Of a DNA stretch of 7,248 nucleotides, positions 1-6,348 are shown piece by piece. The DNA is from JBHHYN01 sp046757565. GTDB lineage: Bacteria > Pseudomonadota > Gammaproteobacteria > Eutrophobiales > Eutrophobiaceae. Location of the stretch: contig JBHHYN010000135.1 in NCBI GenBank assembly GCA_046757565.1, positions 1-7,248 on the forward strand. The letters run 5' to 3'. Under the pieces are notes generated by a model. It was not told where the DNA came from. It worked only from the letters and a program-made list of their open reading frames with translations, and did no database searches. The translations under genes and the position numbers were made by a program. The first letter of the stretch is position 1. Each line of letters begins with the position of its first letter.

Positions 1-2
1 TG

Positions 3-83
3 CCCCGACAGGACGCCAATGAGATTGCCTCTTATTTAGATGTGAATACGATATTGGCGTCGCTGGGTCCACAGCAGCCTTAA
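3..83 (+). CDS. C-terminal fragment of an upstream protein, possibly a c-type cytochrome (5' end outside window)
   Basis: An open frame enters from the window edge and ends at a TAA (81-83), giving 26 residues: a helix-like stretch QDANEIASYL, then a short tail ending in GPQQP. The pattern of acidic and alanine residues followed by I-A-x-Y-L is what the last helix of class I cytochrome c domains often looks like, and c-type cytochrome genes are frequent just upstream of cox operons. No heme motif or axial Met is inside the window, so the family is inferred from a very short piece. The other two plus-strand frames close within the first 40 bases, which supports this one. It lies 99 bases upstream of the DUF2244 gene on the same strand and could share its transcript. 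Confidence 0.5.
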   Translation, partial: PRQDANEIASYLDVNTILASLGPQQP

Positions 84-182
84 TAAAACCAGGCTTGCAT
101 CGTTATATCGATTTGGTGCATATTGTCGCACTTGTTTGGCGGGTATTGTGGTTGGGGCAGGACATAACGCGGTCGGACGCTG

Positions 183-656
183 ATGGTCTACGAGTTGGGG
201 TCGACACCCGGGGCAGAACAGATATTTGTGATCAGGCCGAACCAGGCGATGTCCTGGCGCGGCCTGCTGATTGCCTATGCGGCCATCGCCGGCACGGCAT
301 TAACGATTGCCGTCGCTTGTTATTGTGTGGGGCTGACGCTGGTATGGCCGTTTTCCGGCCTTGAAGTGATCGCCCTGGGGGTGGCGTTGACCATCACTTC
401 CCGGCGCGGGGACTGGCGGGAGGTTATCACCATCGGAAAGGACTCCATCGCCCTGGAGGCCGGCCGGCAGGGGCCGGCGACACGGTGGGAGTTTCACCGG
501 CAATGGACGAAAGTCGTGTTGCAGCGTGCCGGTAATAGCTGGTATCCGAGCAGGCTGTTGCTGCGCTCGCACGGCCGGCAGGTCGAGATCGGCCGGTTTT
601 TAAACGAGCAGGAGCGGCAGGGATTTGCGGAGATGTTAAGCGGTGTAATAACGTAA
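183..656 (+). CDS. DUF2244 family integral membrane protein
   Basis: 157 residues, about the usual length for DUF2244. The N-terminal RPNQAMSW (residues 19-25 region) matches the family's PN-x-SLSW entry motif. Two membrane segments follow (about 28-48 and 53-72) with the WPFSGLE element near 55-61. A C-terminal soluble part contains the W-x-x-V-x-L strand and the conserved RLLLRS-G-x-VEIG-x-FL-x-x-x-ER block (124-145). The function of DUF2244 is not established. Its repeated presence beside coxBA in proteobacteria suggests a role in oxidase biogenesis, which is inference. An in-frame TAA at 165-167 limits the start, and ATG 183 is the first usable codon. The only purine-rich stretch upstream (154-163) is too distant for a good ribosome site, so initiation is probably weak. 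It lies 45 bases before coxB on the same strand and is probably co-transcribed with it. Confidence 0.88.
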   Translation: MVYELGSTPGAEQIFVIRPNQAMSWRGLLIAYAAIAGTALTIAVACYCVGLTLVWPFSGLEVIALGVALTITSRRGDWREVITIGKDSIALEAGRQGPATRWEFHRQWTKVVLQRAGNSWYPSRLLLRSHGRQVEIGRFLNEQERQGFAEMLSGVIT

Positions 657-701
657 ACAACATAATTATCAAAGAATAGTTATCTGGCTGGGGAACGCTG
701 A

Positions 702-1910
702 ATGTTTAATAACACATGTCGTCAATACCTTCGTGGAATTATTGCGCTGATATTTTTGGGGTGGGCCGGGATTGCTTCGGCGGAATGGGGCCTGAACATG
801 ACCGAGGGCGTGACGCCTATCAGCAAGCAGGTTTATGACCTGCATATGATATCACTATGGATGGTCACGATCATTGGTATTGGTGTGTACGGGGCCATGA
901 TCTGGTCTATCTTTCGTCACCGCAAATCCAAAGGAGCGGTCGCGGCGCAATTTCATCACAGCACCAAGGCCGAGATTATCTGGACCGTTATCCCGATCAT
1001 TATTCTGATTGCATTTGCCTTCCCGGCGACGAAGACGCTGGTGGCCATGGAGGCGACCGAAGATGCAGACATGACTATCAAGGTCACCGGCTATCAGTGG
1101 AAGTGGAAGTATGACTATCTGGATGAAGGCTTCAGTTTTTTCAGTGTCCTGTCACAGGAGAGCAACGATGCCAGCCAGCGCGGTTCGGGGATTAATCCGG
1201 CCGGGGCCGATCACTATCTTCGCGATGTCGATAATCCGGTCGTGATCCCGGTTGGGAAAAAAGTACGTATTCTGACCACCGCGGCGGACGTTATTCACGC
1301 CTGGTGGGTGCCGGCCCTGGGCTGGAAGCGTGACGCCATTCCCGGTTTCGTCAACGATAACTGGACGATTATTGATAAACCGGGCGTCTATCGCGGCCAG
1401 TGTGCGGAACTCTGCGGCAAGGGCCATGGCTACATGCCTATCGTGGTCAGGGCCGTGCCGGAGGAGGAATACCTGGCCTGGGCGCAACAGATGAAACTGG
1501 CCCAGGCGGAAGCCGCTGCCGGCGCCAACAAACAGTGGTCTTTGGCGGATCTCAAGACCCGCGGCGAATCAGTCTATACAAAAAACTGCGTGGCGTGTCA
1601 TCAGGTCAATGGACACGGCCTTCCCGGAGCCTTTCCCCCCCTGGTTGATGGTGCGGAATTTGCCGGTGCTGCGGCGATGACCGGCCCGCTTGAGGAGCAT
1701 GGCTTCTGGAAAGACGGCAAGATAGTGCTGGGCCCGCTGGCCAAGCATCTTGATATCGTTCTGCATGGGTTAACCGGCACCGGCATGGTCGCGTTCGGGC
1801 CGCAGTTGAACGATGTGGATATCGCCGCGGTGATTACCTATGAACGTAATTCCTGGGGCAATGCCACGGGCGATGTGTTGCAACCGGCAGACGTCAAGGC
1901 GGCACGATAA
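702..1910 (+). CDS. coxB: Cytochrome c oxidase subunit II with fused C-terminal cytochrome c domain (caa3-type)
   Basis: 402 residues. This is the electron-entry subunit of the terminal oxidase: a fused heme c takes electrons and CuA relays them to heme a in subunit I. A signal peptide (1-27, ending ASA before E28) is followed by two membrane helices (about 47-71 and 91-114). The aromatic strand GYQWKWKY (130-137) leads into the CuA cupredoxin domain. CuA ligands are visible: H199 in DVIHAWW, then C234, E236, C238, H242 and M245 in CAELCGKGHGYM. After a charged, alanine-rich linker (about 255-280) a cytochrome c domain has the CVACH heme site (296-300), a probable axial Met at 362 (GTGMVAFG) and the typical closing TYERNSWGN (379-387). 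The extra ~110 residues distinguish this from plain aa3 subunit II. A GGGGAA site (690-695) stands 6 bases before the ATG. coxA follows after 53 bases. No missing ligands or frame breaks. Confidence 0.98.
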   Translation: MFNNTCRQYLRGIIALIFLGWAGIASAEWGLNMTEGVTPISKQVYDLHMISLWMVTIIGIGVYGAMIWSIFRHRKSKGAVAAQFHHSTKAEIIWTVIPIIILIAFAFPATKTLVAMEATEDADMTIKVTGYQWKWKYDYLDEGFSFFSVLSQESNDASQRGSGINPAGADHYLRDVDNPVVIPVGKKVRILTTAADVIHAWWVPALGWKRDAIPGFVNDNWTIIDKPGVYRGQCAELCGKGHGYMPIVVRAVPEEEYLAWAQQMKLAQAEAAAGANKQWSLADLKTRGESVYTKNCVACHQVNGHGLPGAFPPLVDGAEFAGAAAMTGPLEEHGFWKDGKIVLGPLAKHLDIVLHGLTGTGMVAFGPQLNDVDIAAVITYERNSWGNATGDVLQPADVKAAR

Positions 1911-1963
1911 ATAAAGAATTGTTAATTTATGAATGATCGATTGAACGGGCAGAGGACAAACCA

Positions 1964-3556
1964 ATGAGCGAAGCGGTAATGCATGAAGATCACCACGAGC
2001 AGACACCATACGGTATCAGGCGCTGGCTCTTTACCACCAACCACAAAGATATCGGCACATTGTATTTAACCTTTTCACTGATCATGTTTTTTGTCGGCGG
2101 CTCCATGGCCATGATCATCCGGGCGGAGCTGTTCCAGCCGGGACTGCAGTTCGTCGATCCGCAATTTTTTAACTCCATGACGACCATGCATGCATTAATT
2201 ATGGTCTTCGGTGTAGTGATGCCGGCTACCGTCGGCTTTGCCAACTGGATGATTCCAATGATGATCGGGGCACCGGATATGGCGTTGCCGCGCATGAACA
2301 ACTGGAGTTTCTGGATACTGCCGGTTGCCGGGACGCTGTTATTATCGACGCTGTTTATGAAGGGAGGCGGGCCGGCCGGCGGCTGGACCATGTACCCCCC
2401 ACTGATTTTCCAGACGGGCAATGCCTTCCCGTTTTTGATCTTTGCTATCCATCTATTGGGGTTTTCTTCGATAATGGGCTCGATTAATATTATTGCAACC
2501 ATTTTCAACATGCGTGCGCCCGGCATGACTTTTATGCGCCTGCCGCTGTTTGTCTGGACCTGGTTGATCACCGCATTTCTTCTGATCGCCTGTATTCCTG
2601 TTCTCGCCGGAGCGGTGACGATGCTGTTAACCGACCATTATTTCGGCACCAGCTTCTTCAGCGCAGCAGGCGGCGGTGATCCGGTCTTGTTCCAGCATGT
2701 GTTCTGGTTCTTTGGTCATCCCGAAGTCTATATCCTGGTGCTGCCATCTTTTGGGATCGTCTCGCAGGTCATACCGACCTTCGCCAGGAAACCCCTGTTT
2801 GGCTACGAATCCATGGTGTATGCCACGGCCTCGATCGCGTTTCTCTCCTTCTTCGTCTGGGCGCATCATATGTTTACCGTGGGCCTGCCCCTGGCCGGTG
2901 AACTGTTCTTCATGTATGCCACCATGTCCATTGCAATCCCTACCGGGGTGAAGATCTTCAACTGGATCGCGACCATGTGGAAGGGCTCAATGACCTTCGA
3001 GACCCCCATGTTGTTTGCGATCGCGTTCGTGATGCTGTTTGCCTGCGGCGGGTTCACCGGTTTGATGCTGGGCATCACCCCGGCGGACTTTCAGTACCAC
3101 GACACCTATTTCGTGGTGGCGCATTTTCACTATACGCTGGTTACCGGGGCCGTCTTTGGTATTTTTGCCGGGACGTATTACTGGCTGCCGAAATGGACCG
3201 GCCATATGTATGACGAGACACTCGGCAAGGTCCATTTCTGGCTGTCGGTGATTTCGGTCAATGTGCTGTTCTTCCCACAGCATTTTCTGGGGTTGGCTGG
3301 TATGCCGCGGCGTATCCCTGACTATGCCGTACAGTTTGCGGACTGGAACATGGTTTCCAGCCTCGGCGGGTTTGTCTTCGGGGCCAGCCAGCTCATTTAC
3401 GTCTATGTCATCATCAAGTGCGTCCGTGGCGGGGAAACGGCAACCGATCAGGTCTGGGACAGCGCCCACGGATTGGAGTGGACCCTCGCTTCGCCGCCTC
3501 CTTATCACAGCTTTACCACACCCCCTCAGGTCACTGAGGCAACGGCGCATTCATAG
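1964..3556 (+). CDS. coxA: Cytochrome c oxidase subunit I (A1-type heme-copper oxidase)
   Basis: 530 residues, full family length, with twelve expected transmembrane helices in the inner membrane. It is the catalytic subunit: it reduces O2 to water at the heme a3-CuB centre and pumps protons. Heme a ligands are H76 (TMHALIM) and H389. The heme a3 ligand is H387 (VVAHFHY). CuB ligands are H252 in GHPEVY and the pair H301-H302 in WAHHMFT. Y256 is the residue cross-linked to H252 in this family. The D-channel is present (D105 and N112 in APDMALPRMNN, ending at E254), and so is the K-channel lysine K330 in PTGVK. E254 in GHPEVY places it in the A1 subfamily. An AGAGGA site (1951-1956) lies 7 bases before the ATG. 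Its stop is followed after three bases by the small membrane-protein gene, and the whole run coxB to coxC is one probable operon. Nothing is truncated or substituted. Confidence 0.99.
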   Translation: MSEAVMHEDHHEQTPYGIRRWLFTTNHKDIGTLYLTFSLIMFFVGGSMAMIIRAELFQPGLQFVDPQFFNSMTTMHALIMVFGVVMPATVGFANWMIPMMIGAPDMALPRMNNWSFWILPVAGTLLLSTLFMKGGGPAGGWTMYPPLIFQTGNAFPFLIFAIHLLGFSSIMGSINIIATIFNMRAPGMTFMRLPLFVWTWLITAFLLIACIPVLAGAVTMLLTDHYFGTSFFSAAGGGDPVLFQHVFWFFGHPEVYILVLPSFGIVSQVIPTFARKPLFGYESMVYATASIAFLSFFVWAHHMFTVGLPLAGELFFMYATMSIAIPTGVKIFNWIATMWKGSMTFETPMLFAIAFVMLFACGGFTGLMLGITPADFQYHDTYFVVAHFHYTLVTGAVFGIFAGTYYWLPKWTGHMYDETLGKVHFWLSVISVNVLFFPQHFLGLAGMPRRIPDYAVQFADWNMVSSLGGFVFGASQLIYVYVIIKCVRGGETATDQVWDSAHGLEWTLASPPPYHSFTTPPQVTEATAHS

Positions 3557-3559
3557 CCC

Positions 3560-3703
3560 ATGTTGATCGGGATGAAGCAGGATAATCGGGCTAAACAGAT
3601 GATACAGGGGTTGGCGGCGAAAAACCGGCGAACCGTGATTATTCTGGGACTGATCGCGGCGGCGATTTATGTGGGTTATTTCCTCTATTATTTGTATCGA
3701 TGA
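3560..3703 (+). CDS. Small single-pass membrane protein between coxA and ctaG (cytochrome oxidase small assembly protein type)
   Basis: A 47-residue open frame fills the gap between coxA and ctaG exactly. It has a basic, hydrophilic N-terminus (KQDNRAKQ and KNRR), then one hydrophobic helix from about residue 25 (TVIILGLIAAAIYVGYF) and a short tail YYLYR. Proteobacterial cox operons often have a ~40-residue gene in this place with the same plan (charged N-terminus with NRR, then one helix), annotated as a cytochrome oxidase small assembly protein. Membership is judged on position and architecture, not on a strong motif. The start is uncertain: ATG 3560 gives 47 residues and ATG 3572 gives 43. 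Neither has a clear ribosome site, so translation may be coupled to coxA, whose stop ends 3 bases upstream. Its TGA overlaps the ctaG ATG (ATGA at 3700-3703), which suggests coupling to ctaG as well. Confidence 0.72.
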   Translation: MLIGMKQDNRAKQMIQGLAAKNRRTVIILGLIAAAIYVGYFLYYLYR

Positions 3704-4266
3704 CAGACATGCCCGTTCGACGCACAGCTACCAGGCTGGCTATCGCTGCTGTGGCCATGTTTGGTTTCGGCTACGCACTGGTGCCCCTGTATAATGTCTT
3801 TTGTAATGTGGCCGGGATCAACGGAACGACAGGAAACATCTCACAGGCCAAGGCGGAACAAAGCCAGGTGGACAGCAGCAGGTGGATCACCGTGGAATTC
3901 GATGCCAATGTCGGAGGCGCACTGCCGTGGGAGTTCCGGCCGCTGACCCGTAAGATAAAAGTTCACCCCGGGGAGATCGGCGAGGCCCTCTTTTTCGCGG
4001 AAAACAGATCAAACCGTGTGGTTACCGCCCGGGCCGTACCCAGTGTTGCACCGGCCCAGGCCGCCATCCATTTTAAAAAAACGCAATGCTTCTGTTTTAC
4101 CCAACAAACCCTGGATCCCGGCGAGCAGCGCGAAATGCCGGTCAAGTTCATTGTGGACACGGATCTTCCCGACAGGGTCGGCGCCATGACCTTGTCGTAC
4201 ACTTTTTTCGAGGCGCCTGCTTCGGTATCGGCAAGGGAGAACGCCGCCAGGGAAAGCGGGAGTTGA
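3700..4266 (+). CDS. ctaG: Cytochrome c oxidase assembly protein CtaG/Cox11 (CuB insertion)
   Basis: 188 residues, the normal length for bacterial Cox11. The protein delivers copper to the CuB site of subunit I on the periplasmic side. One N-terminal membrane anchor (about 12-32, with the family's FGFGYALVPLYNVFC) places the rest in the periplasm. The conserved cysteine C35 in YNVFC and the copper-binding pair C130/C132 in the CFCF motif are all present. They are followed by the typical Q-x-L-x-PGE (135-142) and P-V-x-F-x-V-D block (147-153) of the immunoglobulin-like domain. The C-terminal ~15 residues are variable. The start overlaps the stop of the upstream small gene (ATGA) and has no ribosome site of its own, so translational coupling is likely. 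A second ATG at codon 4 is possible. It lies between coxA and coxC, the standard position in proteobacteria. Confidence 0.97.
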   Translation: MTDMPVRRTATRLAIAAVAMFGFGYALVPLYNVFCNVAGINGTTGNISQAKAEQSQVDSSRWITVEFDANVGGALPWEFRPLTRKIKVHPGEIGEALFFAENRSNRVVTARAVPSVAPAQAAIHFKKTQCFCFTQQTLDPGEQREMPVKFIVDTDLPDRVGAMTLSYTFFEAPASVSARENAARESGS

Positions 4267-4330
4267 TTTAGAGGGCAACACAGATTTAATCAGAGCTTCC
4301 AGATAAACAAGAAAATAATGGGGATACATT

Positions 4331-5206
4331 ATGTCCGACGCAAGTAGTAGTTATTATCTGCCAAGCCCCAGCCATTGGCCCCTGCTTGGTTCTCTGGGCC
4401 TGTTTGGCCTGTTTGGCGGCGCGGCTGTCCTGCTGAATGGCTCCGGCTTCGGCAGCTTTATTATGGGGATAGGGTTTGCCGTCCTGGTTGTAATGCTGAT
4501 CGGCTGGTTTGGCACCGTTATTTCGGAGAGCGAAGGGGGGGTCTTTAACAGCCAGGTAGATGTGTCGTTTCGCTGGGGCATGGCCTGGTTTATCTTCTCA
4601 GAAGTCATGTTTTTTGCCGGGTTTTTTGGCGCCCTGTTTTACGCCCGGGCCTATTCCGTGCCCTGGCTGGGGGGCGAAGGCGCCAAATTTGCCACCCATG
4701 AATTCTTGTGGCCTGCGTTTGAATCGGTATGGCCCTTATTATCATTGCCGGACCCCACCAACTTTACCCCGGCCCATGAGGCCATGGGGCCGCTGCCTAT
4801 TCCGGCCCTCAACACGGCCATCCTGCTCTCCAGCGGCGCCACCGTGACCTGGGCCCACTGGGGCCTGAAAAAGAATCGCCGCGGTCAACTGATCCTTGGA
4901 TTATTGCTGACGGTTATGCTGGGGTTCCTGTTCCTGGCACTACAGGCGCACGAGTATGGAGAGGCCTATACCCATCTGAACCTGAAGTTATCGTCCGGCA
5001 TCTATGGCACAACGTTCTTTATGTTGACCGGGTTTCATGGTGCCCATGTCACACTGGGGGCGATTATGCTGACAGTCATCCTGTTTCGCAGTATCAAAGG
5101 GCACTTTACCTCTGATCACCATTTTGCCTTTGAGGCGGTGGCCTGGTATTGGCATTTTGTGGACGTGGTCTGGATCTGCCTCTTTATCGTCGTTTATACA
5201 CTCTGA
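4331..5206 (+). CDS. coxC: Cytochrome c oxidase subunit III
   Basis: 291 residues, about the normal length for proteobacterial subunit III, with seven hydrophobic segments. It binds CoxA in the inner membrane and supports proton uptake and turnover stability. It has no metal centre. Family marks in order: WFGTVISESEGG (59-70), FRWGMAWFIFSEVMFF with the conserved glutamate E91, NTAILLSSGATVTWAHW (161-177), the GTTFFMLTGFHGAHVTLG segment (226-243), and the final helix with AWYWHFVDVVW (271-281). A GGGGA site (4320-4324) lies 6 bases ahead of the ATG. The 64 bases after ctaG hold no gene. They are too short for the DUF2970 gene sometimes found at this place in related operons. A hairpin with a T-run follows the stop, which marks this as the last gene of the first unit. 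Confidence 0.98.
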   Translation: MSDASSSYYLPSPSHWPLLGSLGLFGLFGGAAVLLNGSGFGSFIMGIGFAVLVVMLIGWFGTVISESEGGVFNSQVDVSFRWGMAWFIFSEVMFFAGFFGALFYARAYSVPWLGGEGAKFATHEFLWPAFESVWPLLSLPDPTNFTPAHEAMGPLPIPALNTAILLSSGATVTWAHWGLKKNRRGQLILGLLLTVMLGFLFLALQAHEYGEAYTHLNLKLSSGIYGTTFFMLTGFHGAHVTLGAIMLTVILFRSIKGHFTSDHHFAFEAVAWYWHFVDVVWICLFIVVYTL

Positions 5207-5230
5207 GCGTTCGGGAAGAGGGAGAAACCC

Positions 5231-5259
5231 GCCAGGCCGTTGCCTGGCAGCGCGTTTTT
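5231..5259 (+). terminator. Probable Rho-independent terminator after coxC
   Basis: A perfect 7-bp stem (GCCAGGC 5231-5237 and GCCTGGC 5242-5248) closes a 4-base loop. After a 6-base spacer (agcgcg) comes a run of five T (5255-5259). It sits 25 bases after the coxC stop and 6 bases before the stop of the opposing DUF2909 gene, exactly where convergent units need to end. The spacer before the T-run makes it less than ideal. On the minus strand the hairpin is followed only by a weak GTTTCTCCC, so it mainly serves the plus-strand operon. Confidence 0.6.
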
Positions 5260-5264
5260 AGGAT

Positions 5265-5480
5265 TCAGATAGTATTGGGCTTGATAAAGCCGAGGGCTAT
5301 GGCGATCATCACCAGGATGAACAGACCGATGGACAGGGAGATACGGACCGTCAACGCCTTCACTGTCCGATCCGATTGACCTTTGTCACGCACCAGGCTC
5401 ACTAAAGCGGCACCCAGTGTGCTTATAATGGTCAGCAGAAGCAAAATAATTACCCCTTTGATAAGGAGTGTTTCGAACAT
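5265..5480 (-). CDS. DUF2909 family 'twin transmembrane' small protein
   Basis: 71 residues on the minus strand, the family's usual length. Two hydrophobic helices (about 5-28 and 46-64) are joined by a conserved hydrophilic linker RDKGQSDRTVKALTVR (31-46). The SLGxAL-like TLGAAL and L-V-R-D-K-G-x-S-D-R-x-V-K-A-L-T-x-R pattern is diagnostic for DUF2909. The biochemical role is unknown. The gene is often found in opposite orientation between coxC and SURF1 in proteobacteria, which suggests a link to oxidase biogenesis, but this is inference. The start (ATG reading leftward from 5480) has no evident ribosome site: the bases before it are AT-rich. It converges on coxC and diverges from SURF1, so it must be transcribed independently of the plus-strand operon. 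Confidence 0.88.
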   Translation of the reverse strand: MFETLLIKGVIILLLLTIISTLGAALVSLVRDKGQSDRTVKALTVRISLSIGLFILVMIAIALGFIKPNTI

Positions 5481-5589
5481 TTTAAATATTTAATTGAAAT
5501 TTGCACCGTATCCTTGAAGTATAACCGCTTCGATAACTCTTCTATAGTCTTGCCGCAGTAAACATGCAGGTTAACGGTTTTTTTGCCTG
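5481..5589. promoter_or_regulatory. Divergent intergenic region, likely promoters for the DUF2909 gene and SURF1
   Basis: The two genes point away from each other across 109 AT-rich bases, so promoters for both directions should lie here. The best -10-like words overlap around AGTATAAC (5518-5525): TATAAC reading rightward (5520-5525) and TATACT reading leftward (5523-5518). Another -10-like word, TATAGT, is at 5543-5548. None has a good -35 box at standard spacing (TTGAAA at 5494-5499 is 20 bases from TATAAC), so the exact promoters are not settled. The region ends in a weak hairpin (CCG 5553-5555 / CGG 5575-5577 with inner AAC/GTT) followed by seven T (5578-5584), just before the SURF1 start. 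Confidence 0.4.
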
Positions 5590-6348
5590 ATGCGCATCGG
5601 TGTCTGGCAATTTAGTCCAAAAATCTGGCCGACCGTAGCAACCGGCCTCATGTTTCCATTGCTGGTGTCTCTGGGTTTTTGGCAACTGGATCGCGCCGAC
5701 CAGAAGGAACGTTTAAGGCAACAGTTTGAACAGCGGATACAGAGCGCGCCGGTTGATATAAATCATGCCCTGGATCAACGCGTGAAGAGCACGGAAATGA
5801 TATGGCGTAAGGTCATAGCGGCCGGGACTTATGAACCTCGTTACCAGTTCCTGCTCGATAACCAGGTAGAGCAGGCACAGGCGGGATATTTTGTCTATAC
5901 GCCGTTTAAACTCGATGCCGGGCAAACCGGGGTGTTGGTCAATCGCGGCTGGATCGCCGCCGGCGCAAGACGCAGCTTTGTTCCTGATGTGGGGTTGGGT
6001 GATGCGGGGGCCAGATTATCAGGCGTCGCGAAGCCTTTCCCAGGCACAGGCCTGTTGCTTGGCGCCAACCTGGAGGAAGACCTGGGCGGGGGCATATTCC
6101 GGATGCAGCAGATAGAGTTAAGCCGGGTTGAAGCCATCACGAACATGAATTTGCTGCCTTATGTAGTACGGCTGGACAAGGATGCAACGGGGGGTTTCAG
6201 GCGAGTATGGCGTCTGCCCGGATCGGGGAAGGCGAAACACTTGGGCTATGCCTTTCAGTGGTTTCTCCTGGCAGCAACGTTATTGGTCATTTATTTCTTT
6301 GTTAACCTGAAAAAGATAGAACAAGGCCCAGGCGAAAATGATGACTAA
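5590..6348 (+). CDS. surf1: SURF1 family cytochrome oxidase biogenesis protein
   Basis: 252 residues, the normal size for bacterial SURF1. In characterised bacteria SURF1 binds heme a and assists its insertion into subunit I. Two membrane helices flank a periplasmic domain: the first at about 13-32, followed by the hallmark LGFWQLDRADQKE (28-40), the second at about 218-240 starting with KHLGYAFQW (216-224). Between them are the family segments GYFVYTPF (99-106), VLVNRGWI (115-122) and LPYVVRLD (189-196). ATG 5590 is the only reasonable start, since an in-frame TAA lies at 5572-5574. No ribosome site is seen at normal distance: the nearest AGG is about 20 bases upstream, and seven T come just before the start. 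It begins a second plus-strand unit after the minus-strand DUF2909 gene, and its last 11 bases overlap the next gene. Confidence 0.95.
   Translation: MRIGVWQFSPKIWPTVATGLMFPLLVSLGFWQLDRADQKERLRQQFEQRIQSAPVDINHALDQRVKSTEMIWRKVIAAGTYEPRYQFLLDNQVEQAQAGYFVYTPFKLDAGQTGVLVNRGWIAAGARRSFVPDVGLGDAGARLSGVAKPFPGTGLLLGANLEEDLGGGIFRMQQIELSRVEAITNMNLLPYVVRLDKDATGGFRRVWRLPGSGKAKHLGYAFQWFLLAATLLVIYFFVNLKKIEQGPGENDD

Noticed and set aside
84..182. Promoter or terminator in the gap before the DUF2244 gene
   Set aside because: TTGCAT at 95-100 has no convincing -10 partner (the best is CATATT at 119-124) and no hairpin with a T-run is present; I see nothing definite here.
636..666. Promoter before coxB (TTAAGC 636-641 and CATAAT 661-666)
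   Set aside because: The -35 match is poor and the spacing is 19; co-transcription from upstream is equally likely.
1990..2571. 193-codon open frame on the minus strand inside coxA
   Set aside because: It is the shadow of an unmistakable coxA with all metal ligands; the translated product shows no family resemblance.
2987..3550. 187-codon minus-strand open frame over the 3' half of coxA
   Set aside because: Same reason: antisense shadow rich in Arg, Gly and Pro, no recognisable domain.
4267..4330. Small DUF2970 gene expected between ctaG and coxC in some relatives
   Set aside because: The gap is only 64 bases and has no suitable open frame.
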